From Ramlibacter sp. (lineage in GTDB: Bacteria > Pseudomonadota > Gammaproteobacteria > Burkholderiales > Burkholderiaceae): a DNA stretch of 16,059 nt. A model generated the notes under the pieces. The model was not told the origin of the DNA. It saw nothing but the letters and a program-made list of their open reading frames with translations, and made no database searches. The stretch's first letter is position 1. Every line of letters begins with the position of its first letter. Positions 7,661 to 13,586 of the stretch are shown piece after piece. Position numbers and translations under genes: made by a program. Location: the NCBI GenBank assembly GCA_014376915.1, contig JACMQP010000504.1, positions 1 to 16,059 of the forward strand, read 5' to 3'.

Positions 7661-7692
7661 GACTGACCGGGCTCGCCTGCTGACTGACCGGG
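7661..7692. repeat. 11-bp direct repeat in the tctC leader
   Basis: GACTGACCGGG occurs twice, at 7661-7671 and 7682-7692, 21 bp apart (two helical turns). It lies between the proposed tctC -10 and its ribosome site. Exact repeats in phase on the helix suggest a second operator or an mRNA element. No binding protein can be named. Confidence 0.45.
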
Positions 7693-7712
7693 TCCTGACT
7701 CATGACAGCGGG

Positions 7713-7718
7713 ATGCTC
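7713..7718 (-). promoter_or_regulatory. Weak -10-like hexamer of the tctC promoter
   Basis: GAGCAT on the minus strand matches the -10 consensus at only 3 of 6 positions, but they include the A2, A5 and T6 pattern seen at oxlT. It lies 23 bp from the FNR-like box, the same spacing as at oxc. The support comes mainly from that spacing. Confidence 0.3.
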
Positions 7719-7741
7719 TTACCAACCACCGGAAATCACAC

Positions 7742-7755
7742 TTGACGGGGATCAA
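7742..7755. promoter_or_regulatory. FNR/CRP-type palindrome upstream of tctC
   Basis: TTGACGGGGATCAA has TTGAC and ATCAA half-sites separated by 4 bp. It is a close FNR-type match and the third such box in the window. It is centred about 112 bp upstream of the tctC ATG and about -42 of the proposed start site. It ties the Tct transporter to the oxc/oxlT regulator (inference). Confidence 0.62.
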
Positions 7756-7759
7756 GAAT

Positions 7760-8026
7760 ACGCAATTTTGAGTAGGCGCTAGGGTTTGTCCGGATGACCT
7801 AAGTTTGCATCTCCTGAACAGCAACACTACGCCCCGATGCGCTGGTCCGCATCGGTGAATTCCGCACTGTCAGACCTGGCAGTGGCGGATCGCGTCTGGC
7901 GCTGGCTTCGAGCCGCAGCCGTCCCTGGCCGGCTTCGATGTCCTGCGGAATCGAATGTGGCAGGCTTTTGACGGGGTATCGAGCTGCCGCAAGCGGAGGC
8001 GGCCCTGGTCGAGCCGACCCTTCGGG
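7760..8026. other. Intergenic region between the tctC promoter and the formyltransferase gene
   Basis: No convincing gene is seen in these 267 bp. The only clear structure is a perfect 8-bp hairpin, CCGATGCG-CTGGTC-CGCATCGG at 7834-7855, with no T run on either side. A shorter hairpin-like CACTG/CAGTG pair lies just beyond it. Either could help end the transcript arriving from the formyltransferase gene. Open frames here have no start context or recognisable product. Confidence 0.4.
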
Positions 8027-8959
8027 TTACGGCCGGCCCGCGAAAACGCTGACCAGCCCGCGGGCTTTCGCGAATTCGCCGGCGTTGACCTTGGCGCCGC
8101 CCTCGGGCCGCACCCGCCGCACCTCAATCTCGCCGCCTTGAGCGTCGAACACGATGGACTCGCCGGTGATGGCGGTGATCTCGCCCGGCTTGCCGCGGAT
8201 CTGGCCGTGGCGGCTGATGGTGCGCTTGCGGCAGTCGAACAGGTAGACCTTCTCGCCGGCGACCGTCGTCCACGCGCCCGGCGCCGGATTGCAGGCGCGG
8301 ATCAGGTTGTAGATCTGGTCGACGTGGTCGCCCCAGTGGATCTTCGATTCCTCGTCATGGAACCAGCCTTCGTAGCTGGCGCCGGCCTCGTCCTGGGCCT
8401 GCTCGGTGTGCTGTCCCGACACCACCAGTGTGGAGGCCTCCAGCAGCGCCTCGACGCCCAGCGGAAAGAGCTTCTTGAAATAGACGTCGCCCAACGTGTC
8501 GTCCGGCCCGATGGCGACCGCGCGCTGCAGGATCACCGGGCCTTCGTCCAGGCCATCGGTGGGCCGGAAGATGGTGAGGCCGGTTTGCGCCGCCCCCAGC
8601 GCGATCGGCCAGTTGATCGACGACGGCCCGCGGTGCAGTGGCAGCAGCGACGGGTGGTACTGGATGGTGCCGTGGCGCGGCGTGTTGACGAAGTCCTGCG
8701 ACGCGAACTGCAGCACGTACGCCATCACGCCCAGGTCGGCGTCGAGGTCGCGCATCGCCTGCACCGCCGCGTCGTTGCGCAGGCTCTTGAGCTGGAACAG
8801 CGGCAGTCCACGGGCTTGCGTCGCCAACCGCACCGGGTCGGCCTTTTCGCCGGGTTTTTCCGGCGCGCAGAACACGCCGGCGATGGTGTCGCCGCGCGCG
8901 ATGAAGGCTTCCAGCGCCGCCTTGCCGAAGTCGTGGTGTCCGATGAATGCGATTCTCAT
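8027..8959 (-). CDS. Formyltransferase-family protein, 10-formyl-THF hydrolase-like
   Basis: This 310-residue cytoplasmic protein has an N-terminal formyltransferase domain (about 1-185) and an Fmt-type C-terminal domain (about 205-300). It most resembles the hydrolase half of 10-formyltetrahydrofolate dehydrogenase (ALDH1L1) rather than methionyl-tRNA formyltransferase. Matching segments are MRIAFIGHHDFG, GVFCAPEK, TPRHGTIQYHPSLLPLHRG near 93, INWPIALG near 115, DGLDEGPVILQ near 135, SYEGWF near 195 and PGAWTT near 227. The catalytic His102 and Asp138 are present. The Asn seen in Fmt and PurN (N-x-H) is Gln100 here. It starts 7 bp after the TauE-like gene. Beside an oxalate cluster, a role in moving formyl units between folate, formate and possibly formyl-CoA is plausible but unproven. 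Confidence 0.82.
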   Translation of the reverse strand: MRIAFIGHHDFGKAALEAFIARGDTIAGVFCAPEKPGEKADPVRLATQARGLPLFQLKSLRNDAAVQAMRDLDADLGVMAYVLQFASQDFVNTPRHGTIQYHPSLLPLHRGPSSINWPIALGAAQTGLTIFRPTDGLDEGPVILQRAVAIGPDDTLGDVYFKKLFPLGVEALLEASTLVVSGQHTEQAQDEAGASYEGWFHDEESKIHWGDHVDQIYNLIRACNPAPGAWTTVAGEKVYLFDCRKRTISRHGQIRGKPGEITAITGESIVFDAQGGEIEVRRVRPEGGAKVNAGEFAKARGLVSVFAGRP

Positions 8960-8966
8960 GGTGTGC

Positions 8967-9767
8967 TCAGCGAAACAGGAAATAAGCGGCCAGACAATAC
9001 AGCACCAGTGCGAACACCCGCTTGAGCGGCCGGATGTCCATGCGGTGCGCGGTGCGCGCGCCCAGCGGCGCGGTGCTCATGCTGGCCAGCGAGATCACCA
9101 GCAGGCCGGGCAGGTACAGGTAGCCCAGGCTGCCGGGCGGCATCTGCGGCAGGTTGCGGCCGGCCCAGACATAGCTCAGCGTGCCGGCCAGCGCGACCGG
9201 AAAGCCGAGCGCCGCGGAGGTCGCGACGGCGTTGTGGATCTTGACGTTGCACCACTGCATGAACGGCACGGAGACGAAGGCGCCGCCGGCGCCGACCAGG
9301 GCCGAGATGACGCCGATGGTGCCGCCGGCGGCCAGCATGCCGGGCGTGCCGGGCAGGGTGCGGCTCGGCTTGGGCTTGCGGTCCAGGAACATCTGCGTCG
9401 CCGAGAACGACACGAAGAGCGCGAACAGGATGCCTAGCGCCTTGCCGGGAATCGCGACCGCGACCTGCGCGCCGATTGCCGAGCCGAGCAGGATGCCGGG
9501 CACCAGCTTCGCCACCACCGGCCACAGCACCGCGCCGCGCTTGTGGTGTGCCCGCACCGAGCTGATCGAGGTGAAGCAGATGGTGGCCAGCGAGGTCGCC
9601 ACCGCCATCTTCACGATGTAGTCGGGCGGAAAGCCCTTGGCGCCGAGCACGAAGGTGACGGCCGGGACCATCAGCATGCCGCCGCCGATCCCCAGCAGCC
9701 CCGCCAGGAAGCCGGCGGCCAGCCCGAGCAGGAGCAGTTCTGCGATCAGTTGCGGTTCGAGGAGCAT
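8967..9767 (-). CDS. TauE/SafE-family membrane permease
   Basis: This 266-residue protein has about eight membrane helices and the internal duplication typical of the family. Repeat one has GFLAGLLGIGGGMLMVP near 19 and ATSLATICFTSISS near 58. Repeat two has GVISALVGAGGAFVSVP near 152 and a second ATSAALGFPVALAG near 195. These proteins export small anions such as sulfite or sulfoacetate, but most members have unknown substrates. The ATG at 9767 is chosen because it opens directly into helix one; the upstream extension to 9881 is arginine- and histidine-rich and not membrane-like. The ribosome site is weak. The gene lies 7 bp before the formyltransferase gene, so the two are an operon. Formate or another C1/C2 anion is a possible substrate (inference). 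Confidence 0.85.
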   Translation of the reverse strand: MLLEPQLIAELLLLGLAAGFLAGLLGIGGGMLMVPAVTFVLGAKGFPPDYIVKMAVATSLATICFTSISSVRAHHKRGAVLWPVVAKLVPGILLGSAIGAQVAVAIPGKALGILFALFVSFSATQMFLDRKPKPSRTLPGTPGMLAAGGTIGVISALVGAGGAFVSVPFMQWCNVKIHNAVATSAALGFPVALAGTLSYVWAGRNLPQMPPGSLGYLYLPGLLVISLASMSTAPLGARTAHRMDIRPLKRVFALVLYCLAAYFLFR

Positions 9768-9881
9768 CGAGGGAAGGATCCGGTGCGGGTGGTGCAAATG
9801 CGCCCCGGATTGTCGCGCCTCGCGGCCGTGGGGCTGGAGGCGCCGGAAAAAAGGTGTCTGCAAGTGCCACCGGACCGGCAT

Positions 9882-9899
9882 CCTGAACCGGGGTTCAGG
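9882..9899. promoter_or_regulatory. 18-bp perfect palindrome upstream of the TauE-like gene
   Basis: CCTGAACCGGGGTTCAGG is an inverted repeat with 8-bp arms and a 2-bp centre, about 115 bp upstream of the TauE-like ATG. Its arms and spacing differ from the FNR-like boxes, so a different dimeric regulator is more likely. No neighbouring regulator can be assigned. Confidence 0.45.
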
Positions 9900-10076
9900 T
9901 GGGCTAGGTCAACCTGGCGTTGGGTTCATCTGACGCGAGATGATCACGCTCGCCAAGGGATGTTCCAGGCCCGGACTCATAGAGCATTGGTTCAAGGAAA
10001 TATAAAGCCCGGCACGCACTGCAGACAGGAACGATTGTAGGCGCCCGGACTGGCCTCGGGGGACAAGACCTGACCC

Positions 10077-10091
10077 GTTTCGCGGCGAAAC
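10077..10091. promoter_or_regulatory. 15-bp palindrome upstream of the glycine-zipper gene
   Basis: GTTTCGC-G-GCGAAAC is a perfect inverted repeat ending 10 bp before a TTGACA hexamer at 10102. It could be an operator or part of a UP-like region. No regulator is identifiable. Confidence 0.35.
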
Positions 10092-10130
10092 AAAGAACCG
10101 CTTGACAGTGCGAAAAAGCTTTCGCGGATC

Positions 10131-10147
10131 CGTTCAGCTTGCGTTCA
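10131..10147 (+). promoter_or_regulatory. PhoP-box-like direct repeat upstream of the envelope/phoPQ cluster
   Basis: CGTTCA-gcttg-CGTTCA is an exact 6-5-6 direct repeat with 11-bp period, the layout of a PhoP box (consensus (T/G)GTTTA-N5-(T/G)GTTTA). It lies 47 bp upstream of the glycine-zipper ATG. A weak -10-like CAAGAT at 10160-10165 follows after 12 bp, as in PhoP-dependent promoters where the box replaces the -35. The phoP gene sits 0.85 kb downstream on the same strand, so autoregulation is possible. Confidence 0.5.
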
Positions 10148-10194
10148 TCGAGGCGGCAGCAAGATCGCTTCACCCCAACCAAGGAGAGCCTTCC

Positions 10195-10725
10195 ATGAAC
10201 CGTCTTGCCATCGCCAGCCTGCTTGCCGCCACCGCGCTCGGCGCCACCGGCGTCCAGGCCCAGGCCTTCGTCGACAACGCGAGAGTACGCAGTGCCGAGC
10301 CGCAATACGAAAACGTCGCAGTGCCGCGCACCGAATGCCGCAGCGAGTGGGTGCGCGAAGACCGTCGCTCCGCTGCTGGCCAGAACGGCTATGGCGGCGC
10401 CGTGCTGGGCGGCGTAGCCGGCGCTCTCCTGGGCAACCGGGTCGGCGGCGGCCACGGGCGCGAAGCGGCGACCGCGGTAGGAGCCGTGATGGGCGCTTTC
10501 GCCGGCGACCAGTTCGCCAATGGCGACCGCCGCGACCGCTGGGACCGGGGCGACGAGGCGCGCGAGGTCAAGCGCTGCTGGACGGTGAACGACGTCCAGC
10601 CCCGGATCACCGGCTACCGCGTGAACTACGACTACCACGGCCAGAACTATTCCACGCTGCTGCGCGAGAACCCGGGTCCGGTGCTGCAGGTCCGCGTCAC
10701 GGTCGATCCGGTGCAACGGTACTAA
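10195..10725 (+). CDS. Glycine-zipper 2TM envelope protein
   Basis: This 176-residue protein has a signal peptide (about 1-22, ending VQAQA). Residues 67-105 form a glycine zipper (YGGAVLGGVAGALLGNRVGGG, then ATAVGAVMGAFAGD) of the Rickettsia 17-kDa antigen-like family (Rick_17kDa_Anti), which inserts in or spans the outer-membrane region. An acidic-basic linker (DRRDRWDRGDEAREVKR, about 111-127) and a C-terminal beta-rich segment follow. Cys48 and Cys128 flank the zipper and could form a disulfide. No lipobox cysteine is seen, so it is not a typical lipoprotein. AAGGAG lies 9 bp before this ATG, which rules out the longer frame from 10102. Close relatives of this type are often envelope-stress proteins. 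Its position before phoPQ and after a PhoP-like repeat fits that. Confidence 0.85.
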   Translation: MNRLAIASLLAATALGATGVQAQAFVDNARVRSAEPQYENVAVPRTECRSEWVREDRRSAAGQNGYGGAVLGGVAGALLGNRVGGGHGREAATAVGAVMGAFAGDQFANGDRRDRWDRGDEAREVKRCWTVNDVQPRITGYRVNYDYHGQNYSTLLRENPGPVLQVRVTVDPVQRY

Positions 10726-10743
10726 CATCGGCGGATCGATGTT
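10724..10743 (+). other. Inverted repeat at the end of the glycine-zipper gene
   Basis: AACATCG-GCGGAT-CGATGTT forms a perfect 7-bp stem starting in the stop codon. It ends 15 bp before the PepSY gene. No T tract follows, so it would at most attenuate transcription into the PepSY-phoPQ genes. Confidence 0.35.
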
Positions 10744-10758
10744 CCTGCCGCGCCCGAA

Positions 10759-10995
10759 ATGAAAACACTGATCGCGCTGTTCTGCGCCGCACTGATGGGC
10801 CTGGCCGCACCGGCCTGGGCCAGCGTCAGCCGCGACGAAGCCGCCGCCATCGCGCAGCGCGCGGGCGGCGGCCGCATCCTGTCGGTCGAAAAGGCCGAGG
10901 CGGACGGCCGCGCGGTCTGGCGGGTCAAGGTGGTTACCGCGCAGGGCGAGGTCCGGGTGATCCTGGTCGACGTCGCCAGCGGCAGGCCGCACTAG
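10759..10995 (+). CDS. Small periplasmic PepSY-domain protein
   Basis: This 78-residue protein has a signal peptide (MKTLIALFCAALMGLAAPAWA, cleavage near 21). It is followed by a single PepSY domain of about 55 residues: SRDEAAAIAQRAGGGRILSVEKAEADG, then VWRVKVVTAQGEVRVILVD, then GRPH. PepSY domains are thought to act as protease inhibitors or as periplasmic partners of membrane proteins. The gene ends 8 bp before phoP and is almost certainly co-transcribed with it. Small PepSY proteins next to two-component systems recur in proteobacteria, so a role in modulating PhoQ signalling is a reasonable inference. No strong ribosome site is visible. Confidence 0.85.
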   Translation: MKTLIALFCAALMGLAAPAWASVSRDEAAAIAQRAGGGRILSVEKAEADGRAVWRVKVVTAQGEVRVILVDVASGRPH

Positions 10996-11003
10996 CCGCT
11001 GCC

Positions 11004-11675
11004 ATGCGCCTGCTGCTGGTCGAGGACGATGCCCCCCTGCGACTGGGCCTGGCGCGCCAGCTCGAGGCCGAGGGCTATCGCGTCGACCAGGCAGCCGACG
11101 GCGCGGACGGCCTGTTCCAGGCCCGCGAGTACCCGGTGGACCTGGCGATCGTCGACCTCGGCCTGCCGAAGGTGGACGGCATCACCATCGTGCAGACCTT
11201 GCGTGCTGAAGGGCGGACGCTGCCGATCCTGGTGCTGACCGCCCGCGGCAGCTGGCAGGACAAGGTGCGCGGGCTGGAGGCGGGCGCCGACGACTACCTG
11301 GTCAAGCCGTTCGAATACCCGGAGCTGGCGGCGCGCGTGAAGGCACTGCTACGGCGCTCGACCAAGGCCGCGTCGGACGTGCTCACCTTCGGCGCGCTGG
11401 CGATCGATCTCTCCGCGCAGGTGGCGCGGCTGGACGGCGTGGACCTGGCCCTCACGACGTTCGAATACCGCATGCTCGAATACCTGGCGCGCGAGCGGGC
11501 CCGGGTGGTCGGCAAGAAGGAGCTGTCCGACTACCTGTACCCGCACGACGAAGACCGCGACAGCAACGTGCTGGAAGTGCTGATCGGCCGGCTGCGCCGC
11601 AAGCTCGACCCGGACGGCACGCTGCAGCCGATCGAAACTTTGCGCGGCCGCGGCTACCGCTTCGCGCTCGAATGA
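11004..11675 (+). CDS. phoP: PhoP-type response regulator (OmpR family)
   Basis: This 223-residue protein has a receiver domain (1 to about 115) with the acidic pocket VEDD (Glu7-Asp9), phospho-acceptor Asp51 (AIVDLGLPKVDG), Thr79 and Lys101 (LVKPFEYPEL). The OmpR-type winged helix (about 128-222) includes LTTFEYRMLEYLAR, NVLEVLIGRLRRKL and ETLRGRGYRF. The segment PILVLTARGSWQDKV followed by GLEAGADDY is close to E. coli PhoP, which supports the name over QseB or BasR. The DNA-binding domain would read 6-5-6 direct repeats like the one at 10131-10147. The stop overlaps the phoQ start (ATGA), so translation is coupled. Confidence 0.93.
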   Translation: MRLLLVEDDAPLRLGLARQLEAEGYRVDQAADGADGLFQAREYPVDLAIVDLGLPKVDGITIVQTLRAEGRTLPILVLTARGSWQDKVRGLEAGADDYLVKPFEYPELAARVKALLRRSTKAASDVLTFGALAIDLSAQVARLDGVDLALTTFEYRMLEYLARERARVVGKKELSDYLYPHDEDRDSNVLEVLIGRLRRKLDPDGTLQPIETLRGRGYRFALE

Positions 11676-13006
11676 AGATCCACCGCTCCATCCGCGCGCG
11701 CCTGATCCTGGGCGCCGCGCTGGTGCTGCTGGCGTTCATGGCCAGCGCCGGCTTCGCGGTGCAGCGCGCCCATGCGGACAGCGTGCGCGCCGCCCACTTC
11801 GCGCGCTTGCAGGGCACGGTCTACCTGCTGCTGGCCGCGGCCGAACTCGATGACGCCGGCGCGCTGCAGATGCCGGCGGCGTTCGCCGAGCCGCGCCTGT
11901 CGTTGCCCGGCTCGGGCCTGTACGCGGGCATCTTCAACACGGCGCGCAGCGAGCAGTGGCAGTCGGCCTCGGTAATCGGCGCCAGCTTGCCGCTGCAACG
12001 TGACGCCGCCGTCGGCCAGTGGCGCTATGACACGCTGGAGCAGCCGGGCGCCCGCTTCCTGGCCGCGACGTATGGCGTGCGCTGGGCCACAGCCAGCAAT
12101 CGCGAGGCGCCACTGGTGCTGTCGGTGCTGGAAGACAAGGCGGAATTCGACCGCGAGATCGCTGCCTTCAAGCGCACGCTGCTGTCGTGGCTGGGGGGCG
12201 CGGCCTTTTTGCTGCTGTTCGCGCAGACGCTGCTTTTGGAATGGGCGCTGGCGCCGCTGCGCCGGGCGGCCGGCGAGATCCGCCGGATCGAGGCCGGGGA
12301 GCAGGCCCGGATCGAGGGCGACTACCCGGCGGAGATTGCCGGACTTACCGACAACCTCAACACGCTGATCGTGCAGGAGCGGGTGCGGCAGACCCGCTAC
12401 CGCGAAGCGCTGAGCTTCCTGGCCCATAGCCTCAAGACGCCGCTGGCCGTGCTGCGCACCGGGCTGGCCGAGCCGGCGCAGCTGCCGGCGCTGGTGGCCC
12501 AGCAGGTGACCCGCATGGACGACATCGTGCAGCACCAGCTGGGACGGGCCGCAGCCAGCGGCGCCACCCGGTTCGCGCCGTACTTGCCGCTCGCGCCGAT
12601 CCTTGCGCGGATCCGCGACTCGCTGGCCAAGGTCTATGCCGACAAGGCGCTCGCCTTCACCATCGGCTGCCCGCCGGACCTGAGCTGGCGCATCGACGAG
12701 GGCGACGCCTTCGAGATGCTGGGCAACGTGATGGACAACGCCGCCAAGTGGGCCGCGCGCCGCGTCGCCGCGAGTGCCTGGCGCGAGGGCGGCGAGCTGC
12801 ACATCCGCATCGAGGACGACGGCCCGGGTTTCACCGACGTGCAGTCGATCCTGCAACTGCACGTGCGGCTGGACGAACGCGTGCCCGGGCATGGCGTGGG
12901 GCTGGCCGTGGTCAACGACCTCGTGGCCAGCCACGGCGGGGAGTTGAACCTGTCGCGCGCCGCGCTCGGCGGCGGCCAGGTGGAGATCGTGCTGCCGGCC
13001 CAGTAA
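11672..13006 (+). CDS. phoQ: PhoQ-type sensor histidine kinase
   Basis: This 444-residue inner-membrane kinase has a first helix at about 11-30, a periplasmic sensor at about 31-170, a second helix at about 172-192 and a short HAMP-like linker to about 240. The H-box FLAHSLKTPLAVLRTGL (His252) has the AHSLKTPLAVL form characteristic of PhoQ. The ATPase domain shows GNVMDNAAKW (Asn352, Asn356), DDGPG (382-386) and PGHGVGLAVV (near 405). The sensor has only scattered acidic residues (LDD near 60, LEDKAEFDRE near 153) and lacks the acidic run used for divalent-cation sensing in E. coli PhoQ. The ligand may therefore differ. The gene starts inside the phoP stop and ends 2 bp from the convergent zapA stop. 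Confidence 0.92.
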   Translation: MKIHRSIRARLILGAALVLLAFMASAGFAVQRAHADSVRAAHFARLQGTVYLLLAAAELDDAGALQMPAAFAEPRLSLPGSGLYAGIFNTARSEQWQSASVIGASLPLQRDAAVGQWRYDTLEQPGARFLAATYGVRWATASNREAPLVLSVLEDKAEFDREIAAFKRTLLSWLGGAAFLLLFAQTLLLEWALAPLRRAAGEIRRIEAGEQARIEGDYPAEIAGLTDNLNTLIVQERVRQTRYREALSFLAHSLKTPLAVLRTGLAEPAQLPALVAQQVTRMDDIVQHQLGRAAASGATRFAPYLPLAPILARIRDSLAKVYADKALAFTIGCPPDLSWRIDEGDAFEMLGNVMDNAAKWAARRVAASAWREGGELHIRIEDDGPGFTDVQSILQLHVRLDERVPGHGVGLAVVNDLVASHGGELNLSRAALGGGQVEIVLPAQ

Positions 13007-13008
13007 GG

Positions 13009-13335
13009 CTAGAGCAATTGGCCGTCTTCGCCGAGCGCGTGGTCCAGGCGCGCCAGCAGCGCTGTCAGCGCCGGATCGCGGAGGTCACCGTCGGCAGCGG
13101 GTTGCGCCGGGGCGACCGCGCGCGCCGCGGCCACGCCGCGCTCGGAGACGTCGAAAGCGAGGTTGAGCGCCGCCAGCACCGCGATGCGGTCACGGGCCTT
13201 GACCTTGCCGGCATCGCGGATCTTGCACATGGCTGTGTCCACGCGCTCGACCGCTTCCAGCAAGCGGCCCTGGCCGCCTTCGGGGCAGCCGAGCAGGTAG
13301 CTCTGTCCCATGATCTGGACTTCGAGCTGCTTCAT
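13009..13335 (-). CDS. zapA: Cell-division protein ZapA
   Basis: This 108-residue cytoplasmic protein bundles FtsZ filaments at the division ring. It opens with MKQLEVQIMGQSYLLGCPEGG and continues LLEAVERVDTAMCKIRDAGKVKARDRIAVLAALNLAFDV, the recognisable ZapA head and first helix. The C-terminal coiled coil is interrupted by an Ala/Pro-rich stretch (about 68-80), so it is less regular than in E. coli. The ATG overlaps the stop of the upstream small coiled-coil gene (ATGA), a conserved pairing. The stop is 2 bp from the convergent phoQ stop, leaving no room for a separate terminator or for a 6S RNA gene directly downstream. Confidence 0.93.
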   Translation of the reverse strand: MKQLEVQIMGQSYLLGCPEGGQGRLLEAVERVDTAMCKIRDAGKVKARDRIAVLAALNLAFDVSERGVAAARAVAPAQPAADGDLRDPALTALLARLDHALGEDGQLL

Positions 13336-13535
13336 GACGGGATCGGCAGGCGTTCGAGCAGGGCGTCGACGCGGGCACGGGCCGCGGCCAGCCGCGATCT
13401 GAGCGAGTCGCGTTCGTGCGTGAGGACGTCGACCTGCTGCGACAGCAGCGCGTTGGTGCGCTGGAGTTCCTCGTGGCGCACCAGCAGGCGCTCGACGCGT
13501 TCTGCGATTTGCTCGATTTGGGGTGCGCTGGCCAT
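13332..13535 (-). CDS. Small ZapB-like coiled-coil protein (TIGR02449-type) upstream of zapA
   Basis: This 67-residue protein is almost entirely a coiled coil: APQIEQIAERVERLLVRHEE, then LQRTNALLSQQVDVLTHERD, then SLRSRLAAARARVDALLERL. Size, heptad pattern and position directly before zapA match the small TIGR02449-type proteins, thought to be analogous to ZapB. The start at 13535 is preferred to an ATG at 13610 because the upstream extension (NAFILLPAFVTKPYNQ) is not coiled coil and runs through the promoter region. A good promoter ends only about 9 bp before the ATG and no ribosome site is visible, so the mRNA may be leaderless. Confidence 0.82.
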   Translation of the reverse strand: MASAPQIEQIAERVERLLVRHEELQRTNALLSQQVDVLTHERDSLRSRLAAARARVDALLERLPIPS

Positions 13536-13544
13536 ACGGGTTTG

Positions 13545-13574
13545 ATTGTAGGGTTTTGTGACAAACGCTGGCAG
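13545..13574 (-). promoter_or_regulatory. Promoter of the zapB-like/zapA operon
   Basis: On the minus strand CTGCCA (13569-13574, 4 of 6 to -35) and TACAAT (13545-13550, 5 of 6 to -10) are 18 bp apart. The start site would fall near 13538, about 3 nt before the ATG at 13535. The -35 abuts the -10-like TAAAAT of the divergent riboswitch transcript. Confidence 0.5.
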
Positions 13575-13580
13575 TAAAAT
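13575..13580 (+). promoter_or_regulatory. Putative -10 of the cobalamin-riboswitch transcript
   Basis: TAAAAT matches the -10 consensus at 5 of 6 positions. It would start transcription near 13587, just where the riboswitch begins. No good -35 is spaced correctly, so the promoter may be weak or activator-dependent. Confidence 0.4.
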
Positions 13581-13586
13581 GAAAGC

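Larger units (their letters stand above)
9768..10194. other. 427-bp intergenic region between two divergent units
   Basis: No protein gene is convincing here. It contains the palindrome at 9882-9899 on the TauE side, a palindrome at 10077-10091, a TTGACA hexamer at 10102-10107 followed by a small CGAAA-AAGC-TTTCG hairpin, and the PhoP-like direct repeat at 10131-10147 on the glycine-zipper side. A TATAAA at 10001-10006 has no paired -35. The region presumably holds both divergent promoters. Confidence 0.5.

Noticed and set aside
7834..7855. Intrinsic terminator after the formyltransferase gene
   Set aside because: The 8-bp stem is perfect, but there is no T run on either strand and it lies about 170 bp from the stop codon. 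It is mentioned only as a structure in the intergenic entry.
9882..9899. Fourth FNR-like box upstream of the TauE-like gene
   Set aside because: The palindrome has TGA and TCA two bases further apart than the true boxes and different flanks, so it is listed as a separate unassigned palindrome.
10001..10006. TATAAA as a promoter -10
   Set aside because: No acceptable -35 lies 16-18 bp away on either strand, and it is nearly 200 bp from the next start codon.
11654..12934. 426-codon minus-strand open frame opposite phoQ
   Set aside because: It has no start context and no motifs, and it is fully explained as a shadow of phoQ codon usage.
13009..13020. 6S RNA gene downstream of zapA
   Set aside because: 6S RNA often follows zapA, but here the phoQ stop is 2 bp away and no free space exists.
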